From NCBI GenBank assembly GCA_036401755.1, contig DASWUD010000081.1, forward strand, positions 1-24,596: DNA of 24,596 nt. The letters are read 5' to 3'. This stretch comes from DASWUD01 sp036401755 (GTDB lineage: Bacteria > Pseudomonadota > Gammaproteobacteria > Thiohalomonadales > Thiohalomonadaceae). A program made the position numbers and the translations under genes. A model generated the notes under the pieces. That model saw only the letters and a list, made by a program, of their open reading frames with translations, did not search any database and was not told where the DNA came from. Positions 16,201 through 21,972 of this stretch are shown one piece after another (the stretch's first letter is position 1; the number at the start of each line of letters is the position of its first letter).

Positions 16201-17022
16201 TGCCAGCGAGTCGAAACCGGCGGCAGCGACCTGGCCGACCACTGTACCACTCTGGGAGTTGAGGTTGAGGGTGCCAAGGTCGAGGGCCTGACCTGGGGTC
16301 AGAGTGAAGTCGCGGGTGACGTCGGCATAACCGGCGCTCTCGATGAGCAGGGTATGGCTGCCTGGCAGCACTGCGGTGAAGGTCACGCTGCCATCCGCGG
16401 CGGTGACGGCACTCTCGCCGGTACGAATCAACGTAACGGTGGCGTCTGCTACGGCGGCACTGGTGAAGGCATCCGCCACCCGCAAGGTCACCGTCCCAGG
16501 TTGTTGCATATGGGAGTCATCGAGGTTAAGGACGATCTTTTTCCCCGGCTCGACTGCAATATCGCCAATGATGGAGCCGAGCCCGGCAGCGGCGGGGGCA
16601 CGCGAGACGGTTCCCGATTTTTGGCTGAGGGCGCTGGAGAGATGTACCGCAGTGCTGTAGCTGGTGCCGGCCGGTACCTGGGCAGTGAAGTTCCCATCGG
16701 CATCGACCGGGACGGTCACGGTCGGCGTGAGCTGTTGGGTCGGCGCCGTCTGACCGCTGGAAGGCTCGCTCGCATAGTAGTCGTCACTTTTGGTACTGGC
16801 GACGGCAGTGGTGGAATCGGCGGTGATGGTTACCGATAGCGACTGGCCGGACGTCAGGGAGCTCGACACACTGACGTTGCCGCTAATCACCCCTTTTTCA
16901 GCCGCGCTGGAGGAGGAGCTACCGCCACCGCTGCCTCCATCTCCACCACCGCCGCTGCATGCCGTGAGTGCCAGGAACAGGCTGAGCAAGGGAACGATGG
17001 CAAGAGACGACATCCGTTTCAT
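10099..17022 (-). CDS. Giant modular surface lipoprotein, N-terminal 2307 residues (frame-broken)
   Basis: Probable outer-surface adhesion or matrix protein; its ligand is unknown. The lipoprotein signal has lipobox LTAC with Cys22, followed by Ser and a Gly/Ser linker typical of outer-membrane, surface-exposed lipoproteins. Domains in order: about eleven carboxypeptidase-regulatory-like sandwiches (174-1112), an atrophied Ig-like domain (1115-1208), a cadherin-like domain (1210-1307), a PKD-like domain (1312-1397), Calx-beta (1398-1502), seven FG-GAP blades (motifs at 1537, 1600, 1671, 1737, 1804, 1874, 1939), an RTX-like region (1975-2140), a second Calx-beta (2148-2256), and the first blade of a second propeller. 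It then runs into a stop seven codons after the break. Restoring one G near 10123-10126 continues it to about 2955 residues. The ATG at 17022 has AGGAG 7 nt upstream. No type I secretion or other export partner is adjacent. Confidence 0.88.
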   Translation of the reverse strand: MKRMSSLAIVPLLSLFLALTACSGGGGDGGSGGGSSSSSAAEKGVISGNVSVSSSLTSGQSLSVTITADSTTAVASTKSDDYYASEPSSGQTAPTQQLTPTVTVPVDADGNFTAQVPAGTSYSTAVHLSSALSQKSGTVSRAPAAAGLGSIIGDIAVEPGKKIVLNLDDSHMQQPGTVTLRVADAFTSAAVADATVTLIRTGESAVTAADGSVTFTAVLPGSHTLLIESAGYADVTRDFTLTPGQALDLGTLNLNSQSGTVVGQVAAAGFDSLAGIVVYLRGIDGSIYSVFTNASGLYRFERIPAAGGYSVLASANGLRSEKVDNIEVATGATSSVATLHLGAVDDEDAGAITGFARFAERADFAHAGIIVSIEGTDLEAITARDGSFILNNVPAGTYTLNYTDSNHQTVTREGVRVVATAATKLAPVVLASVSGGLSGEIRAQGGAALSGAVITVSDTGDRTVSDGSGQFTFAALPVGGHTLEVSLPGYTTTTIPVTIAANTTTPIATAIELVPHHFSGRVALGTGVTDRSGVSVTLTGGASYAATTSSDGGFSFAAVPPGNYQLTVTMSGYKSQNLAVYIPAEEADYALPYDIQMTLNYGNLGGVVKLQNAEDHSGTVVTVAGTPYTTQTDINGTWVMSLPEGSYAGGVQYAHAGFISRSDTAAFAIVGEQSTARTTVTLAREVGSISGLVLDDSASPLGGVTVSEPFSGVSTTTGANGSFTLANIPVGTRTVTASLAGHVRGSAEVTVTSGATSDLGAPLTLAPYQFQGTVSLGKEVTDHSGVELVLEGAASKTTFSAADGSFSFPAVPAGNYRLTLSKAGYVSEAINLVLPDVAVYTLPYQVTLVKAEAQMKGVVELSGRSDHSGVIVTVIDANAVNHQTVTNTLGQWLISLPTGVTYSEVRYSIADYQGQTTTNGGVGYTLNEGDSLDLGKVVLLPDIGTLSGRVVDGGGTAIAEAQVTMANATHTFTATTDASGNYSRSDVVTGSYTASVFKAGYGTAQSAGLAVTQGATTTANFTLIANQIAGSITLEGLNPGAYGGIPIVLRDGTGTQQGSTTTASDGTFTLTKVVAGTYTLVVNQGGNSSYQVNSIPLTLVGNDGYLFTSAIEVRKTPLVADRDLLTFDYIKGGNSSENDIRYNLVLPTAMPNGSTVAWVSDNEAIITAQGLVTLPYSTVADKVVRLEATLSTAGVPDQKVTFDLSVPARYQPKFVAAAQSLSLDEDFGYVFKGLAASNENGEPISYAILDNSNGALLESVSIDTHSGEIALRSMANQHGTTTLTIQASSGVPALTATASLTITVNPVADPVTAEAGPDQLLTPDTLVTLDGSGSSDVDGDATYQWEVIASPSGSTAALVNANEVNATFTPDIAGDYAVRLTISNSSYNQSDTLTLRAYPQLTVADQSVTEGNNVTFTLTLSHDHDYPITLNYATADLTAQMFKDYQPQVGSLTFDPGVNSLEIVVPVTIDKIPEAQEQFTLVLSKMTGLTENSAAATATIDYAPLDLFYLTGKNGVEFYNAGSSYNSYKDTNAMIGDVNGDGFDDISIGAPYDDKITVVFGRSSMGATMGRYNLSSGYDLIVTTSSTGTYLGSAVTGAGDFNGDGIEDLVVGAPYGGDTHSGAVYVIYGKYGSSLTGTMDLSTFITGNNGLRITGEGSYSRFGETIAGIGDVNGDGYHDILIGAQDYDSRRGRSYIIYGGADYTADLSLASPGSHATKVDGAALGDRAGAEVGASGDVNGDGYMDLLVAAPYAASNTGNVYLIFGAPTLPATITLDPAGIAQGVVYQGRTNGVLFGSDVASAGDFNGDGFPDLVIGASSGGVSWSGEAFVLYGGKSLTANSVVATDTLSAAQGLRINGYSPFTYAGAAVAGIGDLNGDGRDDVLIGAYAYAGNTGEAYVVYGGATGDVSLNTLDGSNGFSMRGVESGVQLGAAMGGRGDFNGDGYYDLLVANGIGQSSYLVFGGNYNSRVTADLVSSQSYDGSSQADRIVGDDGGEVIRANGGADAITAGNGEDRITVSDLSFSRVDGGRGWGPTKGDVLYVEATGSTLDLTAVGPEAIRNIEAIHFDGNGPNTLVLDAAAVRRLNSQMQAEASGPMFIVGGEDDKVELLDAAEWTFERADPTGGSITTYTHSSGAQFMASRDLPTFPAISVEDVSVNEDRGTVKVRVRRENGVYESQVAYQLIDGTALAGTHYEPIPGGVGTVNFALGELVKEVTIPLIRDVRFESMKSFLVGLSQPVNAVIGQGTATVMIYDDTVDLSVLDATKGATFTSAMPWGYLGESLSAAGDVNGDGYEDLISGPGRSTLS
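10118..10126 (-). other. Apparent single-base frameshift in the giant gene
   Basis: On the minus strand the frame reads DLISG then PGRSTLS and stops. Adding one G to the four-G run (plus-strand CCCC at 10123-10126) gives DLISGAGQIDPVVIFGG and joins the downstream frame smoothly in the middle of an FG-GAP blade. Adding the base to the neighbouring GGG (10118-10120) works nearly as well. Either a real mutation or a sequencing error explains it; a -1 ribosomal slip is possible but no classic slippery heptamer is visible. Confidence 0.8.
10255..10581 (-). other. Second Calx-beta domain of the giant lipoprotein
   Basis: Residues about 2148-2256: SVEDVSVNEDRGTVKVRV, then GTALAGTHYEPIPGGVGTV and a VTIPLIRD strand. 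This NED...GTHY...G.V.F pattern is the Calx-beta calcium-binding fold. It precedes the second propeller exactly as the first Calx-beta precedes the first. Confidence 0.8.
10603..11100 (-). other. First RTX-like beta region of the giant lipoprotein
   Basis: Residues about 1975-2140 contain DRIVGDDGGEVIRANGGADA, NGEDRITVSD, VDGGRG, STLDLTAVGPEAIRNIEAI and FIVGGEDDKVELLDAAEW. The glycine/aspartate turns and the DLTAV...IRNIEAI unit correspond to the region at 8159-8755 and support a module duplication. Confidence 0.7.
11128..12510 (-). repeat. First FG-GAP seven-bladed beta-propeller of the giant lipoprotein
   Basis: Seven DxNGDGxxD loops (residues 1537, 1600, 1671, 1737, 1804, 1874, 1939) at a regular 63-71 residue spacing, most followed by a (D/L)xxxGA strand and a YGG or FG strand. 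Seven is the usual blade number of integrin-alpha-type propellers. Confidence 0.88.
12517..12831 (-). other. First Calx-beta domain of the giant lipoprotein
   Basis: Residues about 1398-1502: TVADQSVTEGNNVTFTLTLS, ITLNYATAD, DYQPQVGSLTFDPG and IVVPVTIDKIPEAQEQFTLVLS. This is the usual Calx-beta order of strands and the EGN/NYATAD/DY signature. Confidence 0.85.
13942..14721 (-). repeat. Three-domain super-repeat, copy B
   Basis: Residues about 768-1027. The first domain (QFQGTVSLGKEVTDHSGV) is closer to the first domain of copy A than to its own neighbours, and the second keeps the GxW..SLPxG core. This implies duplication of a block of three domains. Confidence 0.7.
14725..15477 (-). repeat. 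Three-domain super-repeat, copy A
   Basis: Residues about 516-766. Order: HFSGRVALGTGVTDRSGV domain, NLGGVVKLQNAEDHSGT domain with GTWVMSLPEG, and GSISGLVLDDSASPLGG domain. The same three domain types in the same order form copy B immediately after it. Confidence 0.7.
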
Positions 17023-17276
17023 ACACTACTCCTGATTTTGCGAGCGCTGGTGACCCACGGCGGATTAACACGTTCCAGGTGTTGGCGCAGGTGGATCTCC
17101 GATTATTTAAAGCGCAATGTTTTGTTATGTTTGGAATTAATATAATTTTTATGGGAAAAGATAGCTAAATCATAAAACGTCCGGCCACAAGAAAACAACT
17201 GCATTAACATGGCGGCGCCCTGATCGGCACTCGGAGGGAGAGTCCCGTTTACCTGTTTGTCGTAATAGCGATTTAA
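17023..17276 (-). promoter_or_regulatory. AT-rich leader/promoter region of the giant lipoprotein gene
   Basis: This 254-bp gap separates msrA from the giant gene, both on the minus strand. The stretch 17100-17180 is sharply AT-rich against a GC-rich background. On the minus strand TATATT (17144-17139) could be a -10 box, with only a poor -35 (TTTAGC, 19-nt spacing). The ribosome binding site AGGAG is at 17029-17033. An independent promoter is likely, but its exact position is not settled. No clear terminator for msrA was found here. Confidence 0.4.
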
Positions 17277-17951
17277 TCAAAAGGTTAACCGCTCTCTATC
17301 CTCGCCCTGCGGATAGTTTGGAAAACCTGTCACCTCTGTCGAGAGCGCATGACAGTAGCCCATAGGGTTCTTGGCGAGATACTGCTGATGATATTCCTCG
17401 GCGTAATAAAACGCGGTTGCCGGCAGGATCTCGGTGGTGATTGTGCCACCGCCCGCCGCGGTCAGCGCCTGCTGATAGCGCTCGCGCGAGGCCTCGGCGG
17501 CACGGCGCTGCGCCTCATCGAACCAGTAGATGCCCGAGCGGTATTGGGTGCCGACATCATTGCCCTGGCGCATCCCCTGGGTCGGGTCGTGCGACTCCCA
17601 AAAGTGTTTCAGCAAAGCCTCGTAACTCACCTGCGCCGGGTCGTACACTACCAGCACCACCTCGCTGTGGCCGGTCATACCGCTGCATACCTCGCGGTAG
17701 GTGGGATTGGGTGTGTGGCCCGCCGCGTAACCGACCGCCGTCACGTAGACCCCCGGCAGCTGCCAGAAGCCACGCTCCACCCCCCAGAAACAGCCCATGC
17801 CGAACAACGCCTGCACCATACCAGCAGGCCAGGGAGGTGACAGCGGATGGCCATTGACGAAGTGGTGCTCCGGCACCGTCATCGCCGCGCTGCGTCCCGG
17901 CAGTGCCTCCTCGGCGGTGGGCAGTCTCAACGGTTTGCTGAAAAGTGACAT
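17277..17951 (-). CDS. msrA: Peptide methionine sulfoxide reductase MsrA
   Basis: Reduces the S-epimer of methionine sulfoxide in proteins, repairing oxidative damage with electrons from thioredoxin; cytoplasmic. The 224 residues match the long E. coli-type MsrA (212), including its N-terminal extension (SLFSKPLRLPTAEEALPGR). The catalytic GCFWG has nucleophile Cys54. GYAAGHTPNPTYREVCSG, TGHSEVV and the YHQQYLAKNPMGYC segment with a probable resolving cysteine are all family features. The E. coli enzyme has a second C-terminal recycling cysteine; only one is evident in that position here. The ATG at 17951 has GAGGT about 10 nt upstream. It is divergent from the RNA methyltransferase gene across an 82-bp gap. 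Confidence 0.96.
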   Translation of the reverse strand: MSLFSKPLRLPTAEEALPGRSAAMTVPEHHFVNGHPLSPPWPAGMVQALFGMGCFWGVERGFWQLPGVYVTAVGYAAGHTPNPTYREVCSGMTGHSEVVLVVYDPAQVSYEALLKHFWESHDPTQGMRQGNDVGTQYRSGIYWFDEAQRRAAEASRERYQQALTAAGGGTITTEILPATAFYYAEEYHQQYLAKNPMGYCHALSTEVTGFPNYPQGEDRERLTF

Positions 17952-18033
17952 GGTGATCTGACCTCATACATCAATTCATCTGTGACCAGTGGCAAGCAAC
18001 TCGCGCTCGCCACGCCGCACACTTCCCTAGATA

Positions 18034-18861
18034 ATGGCACACCTTTCCGCTCCCACACGCCCGCCGACCATGCAGAAAAAGTCCTTCCCACAGAACGCCG
18101 CCTCCACCCCGAAAAAAACGGGTGCGCGCGAGCTCAAATACTATGGCACCGCCGCCTGCCGCGCCCTCTGGCAACAACGCCCCGATGATGTGATCCGCAT
18201 CTACATCGAGCAAGCGCTCATCAAGCCCTTTGCCGACCTGCTCAAATGGGCCGCCACGCAGCACAAGGCCTACCATGTCGTCAGCAGTGAGGAGCTGGAA
18301 AAGATCACCGAATCGGTCCATCACCAAGGGATCTGCCTGCTCGCCCGCGACAAACCGCCAACCACCTTTCCCGCGCTGCTCAAGCGGCTCAAGACCGAGC
18401 AGCGACCACAGCTGCTCGCCTATCTCGACGGTGTGGAGAATCCACACAATCTCGGCGCCATCGTGCGCAGCTGCGCCCACTTCGGTATTCATCACATTCT
18501 CGGCGAGGCAGGAAAATTGCCGCGCCTCTCCCCCTCTGCCTGTCGCGTTGCCGAAGGTGGCGCTGAATTCGTTGAGCTGGTCGCCCTCGACCAACCACTC
18601 GCCCAGCTCAAACAGCTGCAGCAACTCGGCTTCACCCTGCTTGCCACCGCCATGCAGCGCGGCCACGACCTCTACCACTATCAGTTTCCGCCGCGCACGG
18701 TGCTCATCTTCGGTGCCGAAGAGCGCGGCGTCTCGCAGGCGATGTTCAAAGCCGCCGACGCCACCCTGCATATTCCCGGCAGCGGCCACGTGGAGAGCCT
18801 CAACGTCTCGGTCGCGTTTGCCTTGATTGCCGGGGAGAACTACCGGCAGCGGATGAGTTAG
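18034..18861 (+). CDS. SpoU/TrmH-family RNA 2'-O-methyltransferase (YfiF-like)
   Basis: SPOUT-class enzyme expected to methylate a ribose 2'-OH in tRNA or rRNA with SAM. Residues about 32-105 form the substrate-binding domain (ELKYYGTAACRALWQQRP). The knotted catalytic domain shows motif 1 NPHNLGAIVRSC (136-147), motif 2 LIFGAEERG (224-232) and motif 3 IPGSGHVESLNVSVA (247-261). The layout and N-terminal wording resemble E. coli YfiF more than RlmB or TrmH, although that protein is longer. The start is unsure: ATG codons at 18034 and 18070 both lack a Shine-Dalgarno and the first 30 residues are low-complexity. The exact RNA target cannot be read from the sequence. Confidence 0.9.
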   Translation: MAHLSAPTRPPTMQKKSFPQNAASTPKKTGARELKYYGTAACRALWQQRPDDVIRIYIEQALIKPFADLLKWAATQHKAYHVVSSEELEKITESVHHQGICLLARDKPPTTFPALLKRLKTEQRPQLLAYLDGVENPHNLGAIVRSCAHFGIHHILGEAGKLPRLSPSACRVAEGGAEFVELVALDQPLAQLKQLQQLGFTLLATAMQRGHDLYHYQFPPRTVLIFGAEERGVSQAMFKAADATLHIPGSGHVESLNVSVAFALIAGENYRQRMS

Positions 18862-19023
18862 CGCCAATCCACTACGGCGAGTGGCTGCGCGATCCTGACA
18901 CTTCCCCCCTAACCGCCGCGCGGCGCTCACCCCCCGCTCGGACTACACTTCTCCTGATCCCCGTAATCACCACGACTTTTGATTCACGCCGAAAGTCCCG
19001 GGCACCGGCACAGGAGGAGGCAG

Positions 19024-20097
19024 ATGAGCGTGGAACAGCGCATTCTGCACATCGCCCAGGTGACCGCACTCGCCATCGTGGCTCTCGGCTGCTTCATGGT
19101 GCTACGCCCTTTCTTCCCTGCCATCCTGTTCGCGGTGGTGATCTGCAGCTCGTCGTGGCCGCTTTACCTTCGCCTTCGGAAATGGGTGAACGGAAGATCC
19201 TCGCTCGCCGCGCTACTGATGGTGCTGCTCCTTGTGCTGCTCATCATCGGACCGTCGGCACTGCTCGCAGCCACCCTGGTTGACAGCATGAGCGCCGTGT
19301 TCAACACGGCCAAGGCATTACTACAACACGGCCCGCTTTTGCCCCCCTCCTGGCTGATTCAACTGCCCCTGGTCGGCGAACAGTTCAATGAATATTGGCA
19401 CCGGTTAGCGAGCGGTGGGGAGGAGGCAGTGGCACTGCTCACACAACTGCTCGAACCGGCAAGAAAGTTGTTCGTCATTGCGGCCCGCGCCATCGTTCAT
19501 AGCGTATTGCAGATGGTGTTCGCCGCATTCATCGGCTTTTATCTCTACCGTGATGGCGAGTTGTTGGTTCAGAGACTGCACAACGGCGCGGTACGGCTGG
19601 CAGGCCCCCTCGGTGAAAAGCTCCTGACAACCATCCACCGTACCGTGGCGAGCGTCGTGCAGGGTATATTCGGCGCGGCACTGGCCCAGGCCATCCTCGC
19701 CACCGCCGGTTTCTTCATCGCTGATGTGCCGGGTGCCCTGCTGTTGGGCACTGCCACCTTCTTTCTCTCCATCATTCCCATTGGCCCTCCGCTGATCTGG
19801 GGTGGAGTCACTGTCTGGCTGTTCACCCAGGGCTCCTATGGTTGGGCGCTGTTCATGGTATTGTGGGGCATGCTCGCGATTAGCAGCATCGACAACCTCG
19901 TCAGACCCTACCTCATCACCCAGGGCAACAAATTTTCATTGCTTGTGAATGTGTTTGGCGTCTTCGGCGGCATCATCGCCTTTGGCTTTATCGGCATCTT
20001 TATCGGTCCGCCGATCCTGGTGGTAGGCCTAACCCTGGCTCGTGCCTGGACGACACGGCCACAGAAAAGCAGCGAATCACCCCAAGCCCCCCAGTAG
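19024..20097 (+). CDS. AI-2E family transporter (PerM/YdiK-type permease)
   Basis: Polytopic inner-membrane protein of the AI-2E exporter family; members are linked to small-molecule or Na+/H+ exchange and, for one, to autoinducer-2 export, but the substrate here is unknown. The 357 residues show paired N-terminal membrane segments (about 8-45), another at 60-86, a long soluble stretch (90-150), and a C-terminal membrane block from about 205 to 340. The family signature IDNLVRPYLI (289-298) and FGGIIAFGFIGIFIGPP (314-330) are clear. I chose the ATG at 19024 because AGGAGG lies just upstream; an in-frame start 45 bases earlier would add a basic, non-conserved leader. A GC hairpin covers its stop codon. 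Confidence 0.93.
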   Translation: MSVEQRILHIAQVTALAIVALGCFMVLRPFFPAILFAVVICSSSWPLYLRLRKWVNGRSSLAALLMVLLLVLLIIGPSALLAATLVDSMSAVFNTAKALLQHGPLLPPSWLIQLPLVGEQFNEYWHRLASGGEEAVALLTQLLEPARKLFVIAARAIVHSVLQMVFAAFIGFYLYRDGELLVQRLHNGAVRLAGPLGEKLLTTIHRTVASVVQGIFGAALAQAILATAGFFIADVPGALLLGTATFFLSIIPIGPPLIWGGVTVWLFTQGSYGWALFMVLWGMLAISSIDNLVRPYLITQGNKFSLLVNVFGVFGGIIAFGFIGIFIGPPILVVGLTLARAWTTRPQKSSESPQAPQ

Positions 20098-20103
20098 GGG
20101 GGC
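20086..20103 (+). repeat. Perfect GC hairpin containing a stop codon in its loop
   Basis: GCCCCCC / GGGGGGC forms a 7-bp stem around an AGTA loop, and the TAG stop of the permease gene (20095-20097) begins in the loop. There is no T-run downstream, so it is not a classic terminator; it may protect or pause the mRNA 3' end. Confidence 0.45.
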
Positions 20104-20266
20104 GTACAGAAGAAATTCACTCCTCTAAACTTATGCAGTTCGCATGCGCCGCCCTTGGGTTATGAGGCTTTGATGTTATGACACCGAACCGACGACTCGA
20201 CGCTTTTTTCTGAGAATATTGCGCCACGTTGTTCAAGGTGATGATCAACCTGACAGAGGTGTATAC

Positions 20267-20713
20267 ATGTCTCCAGCAGAGCTTGAGAAATATCTTTATC
20301 ACCACATCCCATTATCCAAGGCCATGGAGGTGTCGGTTGTTGCAATTGAGGCAGAAACCGTTATTCTGCGTGCCCCGCTCAAACCGAACATCAACCATCA
20401 GGCAACCGTGTTTGGCGGAAGTGCTTCGGCCGTCGCAATTCTTGCGGCATGGTCGCTATTACATACCCGCCTTCACAGCGCAGGCATTGCCACGCGTTTA
20501 GTGATTCAACGAAACACCACGAACTATGAACGTCCTATCCATGGCGAGTTCACCGCACGGGCATCACTTGCACAAGGACAGGAGTGGCATAAGTTCACTA
20601 AAATGCTTGCGCGCAAAGGCAAGGCCAGAATAGCGACCGCCGCTGTGCTTGAGCATGCGGGTCAGTTTGTCGGCAGTTTGCACGGCGAATTTGTGGCAAT
20701 GGGCCAGGAGTAG
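20267..20713 (+). CDS. Stand-alone YiiD C-terminal-type hot-dog thioesterase
   Basis: Predicted acyl thioesterase of the hot-dog fold, similar to the domain that ends E. coli YiiD, here without the N-terminal acetyltransferase domain. The 148 residues (from MSPAELEKYLYHHIPLSKAM) include the INHQATVFGGSASAVAILAAW segment, which forms the central helix of the fold, and later TNYERPIHGEFTA. The ATG at 20267 has AGAGGT 6 nt upstream; a TTG 48 bases earlier is unsupported. The gene is visibly less GC-rich than the left half of the window and stands 169 bp after the permease gene, so it probably has its own promoter. The acyl substrate is unknown. Confidence 0.85.
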   Translation: MSPAELEKYLYHHIPLSKAMEVSVVAIEAETVILRAPLKPNINHQATVFGGSASAVAILAAWSLLHTRLHSAGIATRLVIQRNTTNYERPIHGEFTARASLAQGQEWHKFTKMLARKGKARIATAAVLEHAGQFVGSLHGEFVAMGQE

Positions 20714-20761
20714 CTCGCCTGACTAAATACACCAGCTCCCTAGTCACCTGCGTTCCCGGCA

Positions 20762-20788
20762 TTGGCAGGAGGCCAGTGGCTATACAAT
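20762..20788 (+). promoter_or_regulatory. Possible sigma-70 promoter upstream of the PaiB-like gene
   Basis: TTGGCA (20762-20767) and TACAAT (20783-20788) are separated by 15 nt, shorter than ideal, within the 165-bp gap before the PaiB-like gene. Spacing and context make this plausible only. Confidence 0.3.
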
Positions 20789-20878
20789 ATTCATGCTTGA
20801 CCAAGTTGCGTTTCTTGTGTGACGCTGCGTGCAGTGTGCATTCTGCTGTGTGTTCTAACCCGACTGGATAACGCCTTC

Positions 20879-21523
20879 ATGTACATCCCCAAACATTTTG
20901 AAGAATCCAGAGTCGAGGTGCTGCACGAACTCATGCACACCCATCCCTTGGCAACTGTGGTCACGTTGTCAGACAACGGATTGAACGCCAACCATATTCC
21001 TTTAATTCTTTCGCCATCACCTGCCCCATTTGGGTTGCTGCAAGGACATGTCAGCCGTAAAAATCCGGTGTTGAGTGAAGTGCAACAGAGGAGCGAGGTG
21101 CTGGCCATTTTTCAGGGACCCAATTGCTATATCACACCCTCCTGGTACGCCACCAAACACGAAACCGGCCAGGTAGTGCCCACCTGGAATTATGCCGTTG
21201 TGCATGTCTATGGAAGTGTACGTATAGTGGACGATACCTCATGGTTGCTCAGCCACCTTGAAGCGCTGACGAACCAGCATGAAAGCACATTCGCCGAACC
21301 ATGGAAGGTGAGCGATGCGCCGCAGGAATATATTGAACGGCTTCTGCCAAGCATCGTTGGTATCGAGATAGTCATCACCCGTCTTTCCGGCAAATACAAG
21401 ATGAGTCAAAATCAGGTAGCGCAGAATCGGGCGGGAGTGATCGCGGGATTGCACACGCGTGGCGATGAAAATTCACTGGCGATCGCCCGGATGGTGGCAG
21501 CCGCCGCTAAAATTCAAGACTGA
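20879..21523 (+). CDS. FMN-binding negative transcriptional regulator-like protein (PaiB family)
   Basis: Member of the PaiB/split-barrel flavin-binding family. The Bacillus namesake affects sporulation and degradative enzyme genes, but in most bacteria the role is unknown and a flavin reductase-like activity is possible. The 214 residues begin MYIPKHFEE, the usual family start; further motifs are NHIPL (39-43), GPNCYITPSWY (80-90), VPTWNYAVVHVYG (100-112) and GKYKMSQN (171-178). I chose the ATG at 20879 because it matches the family N-terminus; an upstream open extension of 20 residues is not conserved-looking. No strong Shine-Dalgarno is visible. The rhodanese gene starts 5 nt after its stop, so the two are probably co-transcribed. 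Confidence 0.93.
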   Translation: MYIPKHFEESRVEVLHELMHTHPLATVVTLSDNGLNANHIPLILSPSPAPFGLLQGHVSRKNPVLSEVQQRSEVLAIFQGPNCYITPSWYATKHETGQVVPTWNYAVVHVYGSVRIVDDTSWLLSHLEALTNQHESTFAEPWKVSDAPQEYIERLLPSIVGIEIVITRLSGKYKMSQNQVAQNRAGVIAGLHTRGDENSLAIARMVAAAAKIQD

Positions 21524-21528
21524 CCCTT

Positions 21529-21921
21529 ATGGATCGACAGATAAGACACTACCAGGACAAGCTCGCTTTTGAGACCGACTCGTGGGACCTGAAGGTTGCC
21601 ATCGAGTCCGGCAAGCATCTCCTTGTCATTGATACCCGTTCGCCTGAGGCATTTCGCAAGGAGCACATCCCTGGCGCCTATAATCTTCCCCATCGATTGA
21701 TGAACGAAGAGACGACCCGACACCTTGACCGGACCGCATTGATAGTCACCTACTGCGACGGCATCGGCTGCAACGCCTCGACCCGCGGTGCCCTCCACAT
21801 GGCGCGTCTTGGTTTTAGCGTCAAGGAGCTGATCGGTGGTCTCGACTGGTGGAAACGGGATGGCCATCCGACAGAAGGCGAAGGTGCAAACACAAGCTCG
21901 GCAACCTGTGGTTGCGAATGA
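21529..21921 (+). CDS. Single-domain rhodanese-like sulfurtransferase
   Basis: Predicted to move sulfane sulfur through a cysteine persulfide. The 130-residue protein contains one rhodanese domain: VIDTRSPEAFRKEHIPGAYNLP (33-54) and the active-site loop CDGIGCN with nucleophile Cys76 and a second Cys81. It ends in CGCE (127-130), a terminal Cys-x-Cys that may hold metal or accept sulfur; that role is inferred. There is no signal peptide, so it is cytoplasmic. It sits 5 nt after the PaiB-like gene and 51 nt before the tautomerase-like gene. The sulfur acceptor is unknown. Confidence 0.92.
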   Translation: MDRQIRHYQDKLAFETDSWDLKVAIESGKHLLVIDTRSPEAFRKEHIPGAYNLPHRLMNEETTRHLDRTALIVTYCDGIGCNASTRGALHMARLGFSVKELIGGLDWWKRDGHPTEGEGANTSSATCGCE

Positions 21922-21972
21922 ACTCGGATAATCATCCTCCGGCTGCGTGATTCTACTCAGAGACAACAACCA

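Larger units (their letters stand above)
13687..16503 (-). repeat. Array of about eleven carboxypeptidase-regulatory-like domains
   Basis: Sandwich domains begin near residues 174, 258, 349, 435, 517, 604, 687, 769, 855, 944 and 1028, at a period of roughly 84 residues. Each shows GxVxxxxxxxxxGVxVxL, then DGxFxxxxxPxGxYxLxxxxxGY. In other bacteria such domains act as stalks or carbohydrate-binding scaffolds on exported proteins. Confidence 0.82.

Noticed and set aside
17226..17248. Weak inverted repeat GGCACTC...GAGTCCC as a terminator of msrA
   Set aside because: It has a mismatch in a short stem, and on the minus strand no T-run follows.
17971..18930. 319-codon minus-strand frame opposite the RNA methyltransferase gene
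   Set aside because: It is antisense to a gene with all three SpoU motifs; its own peptide shows no recognisable features.
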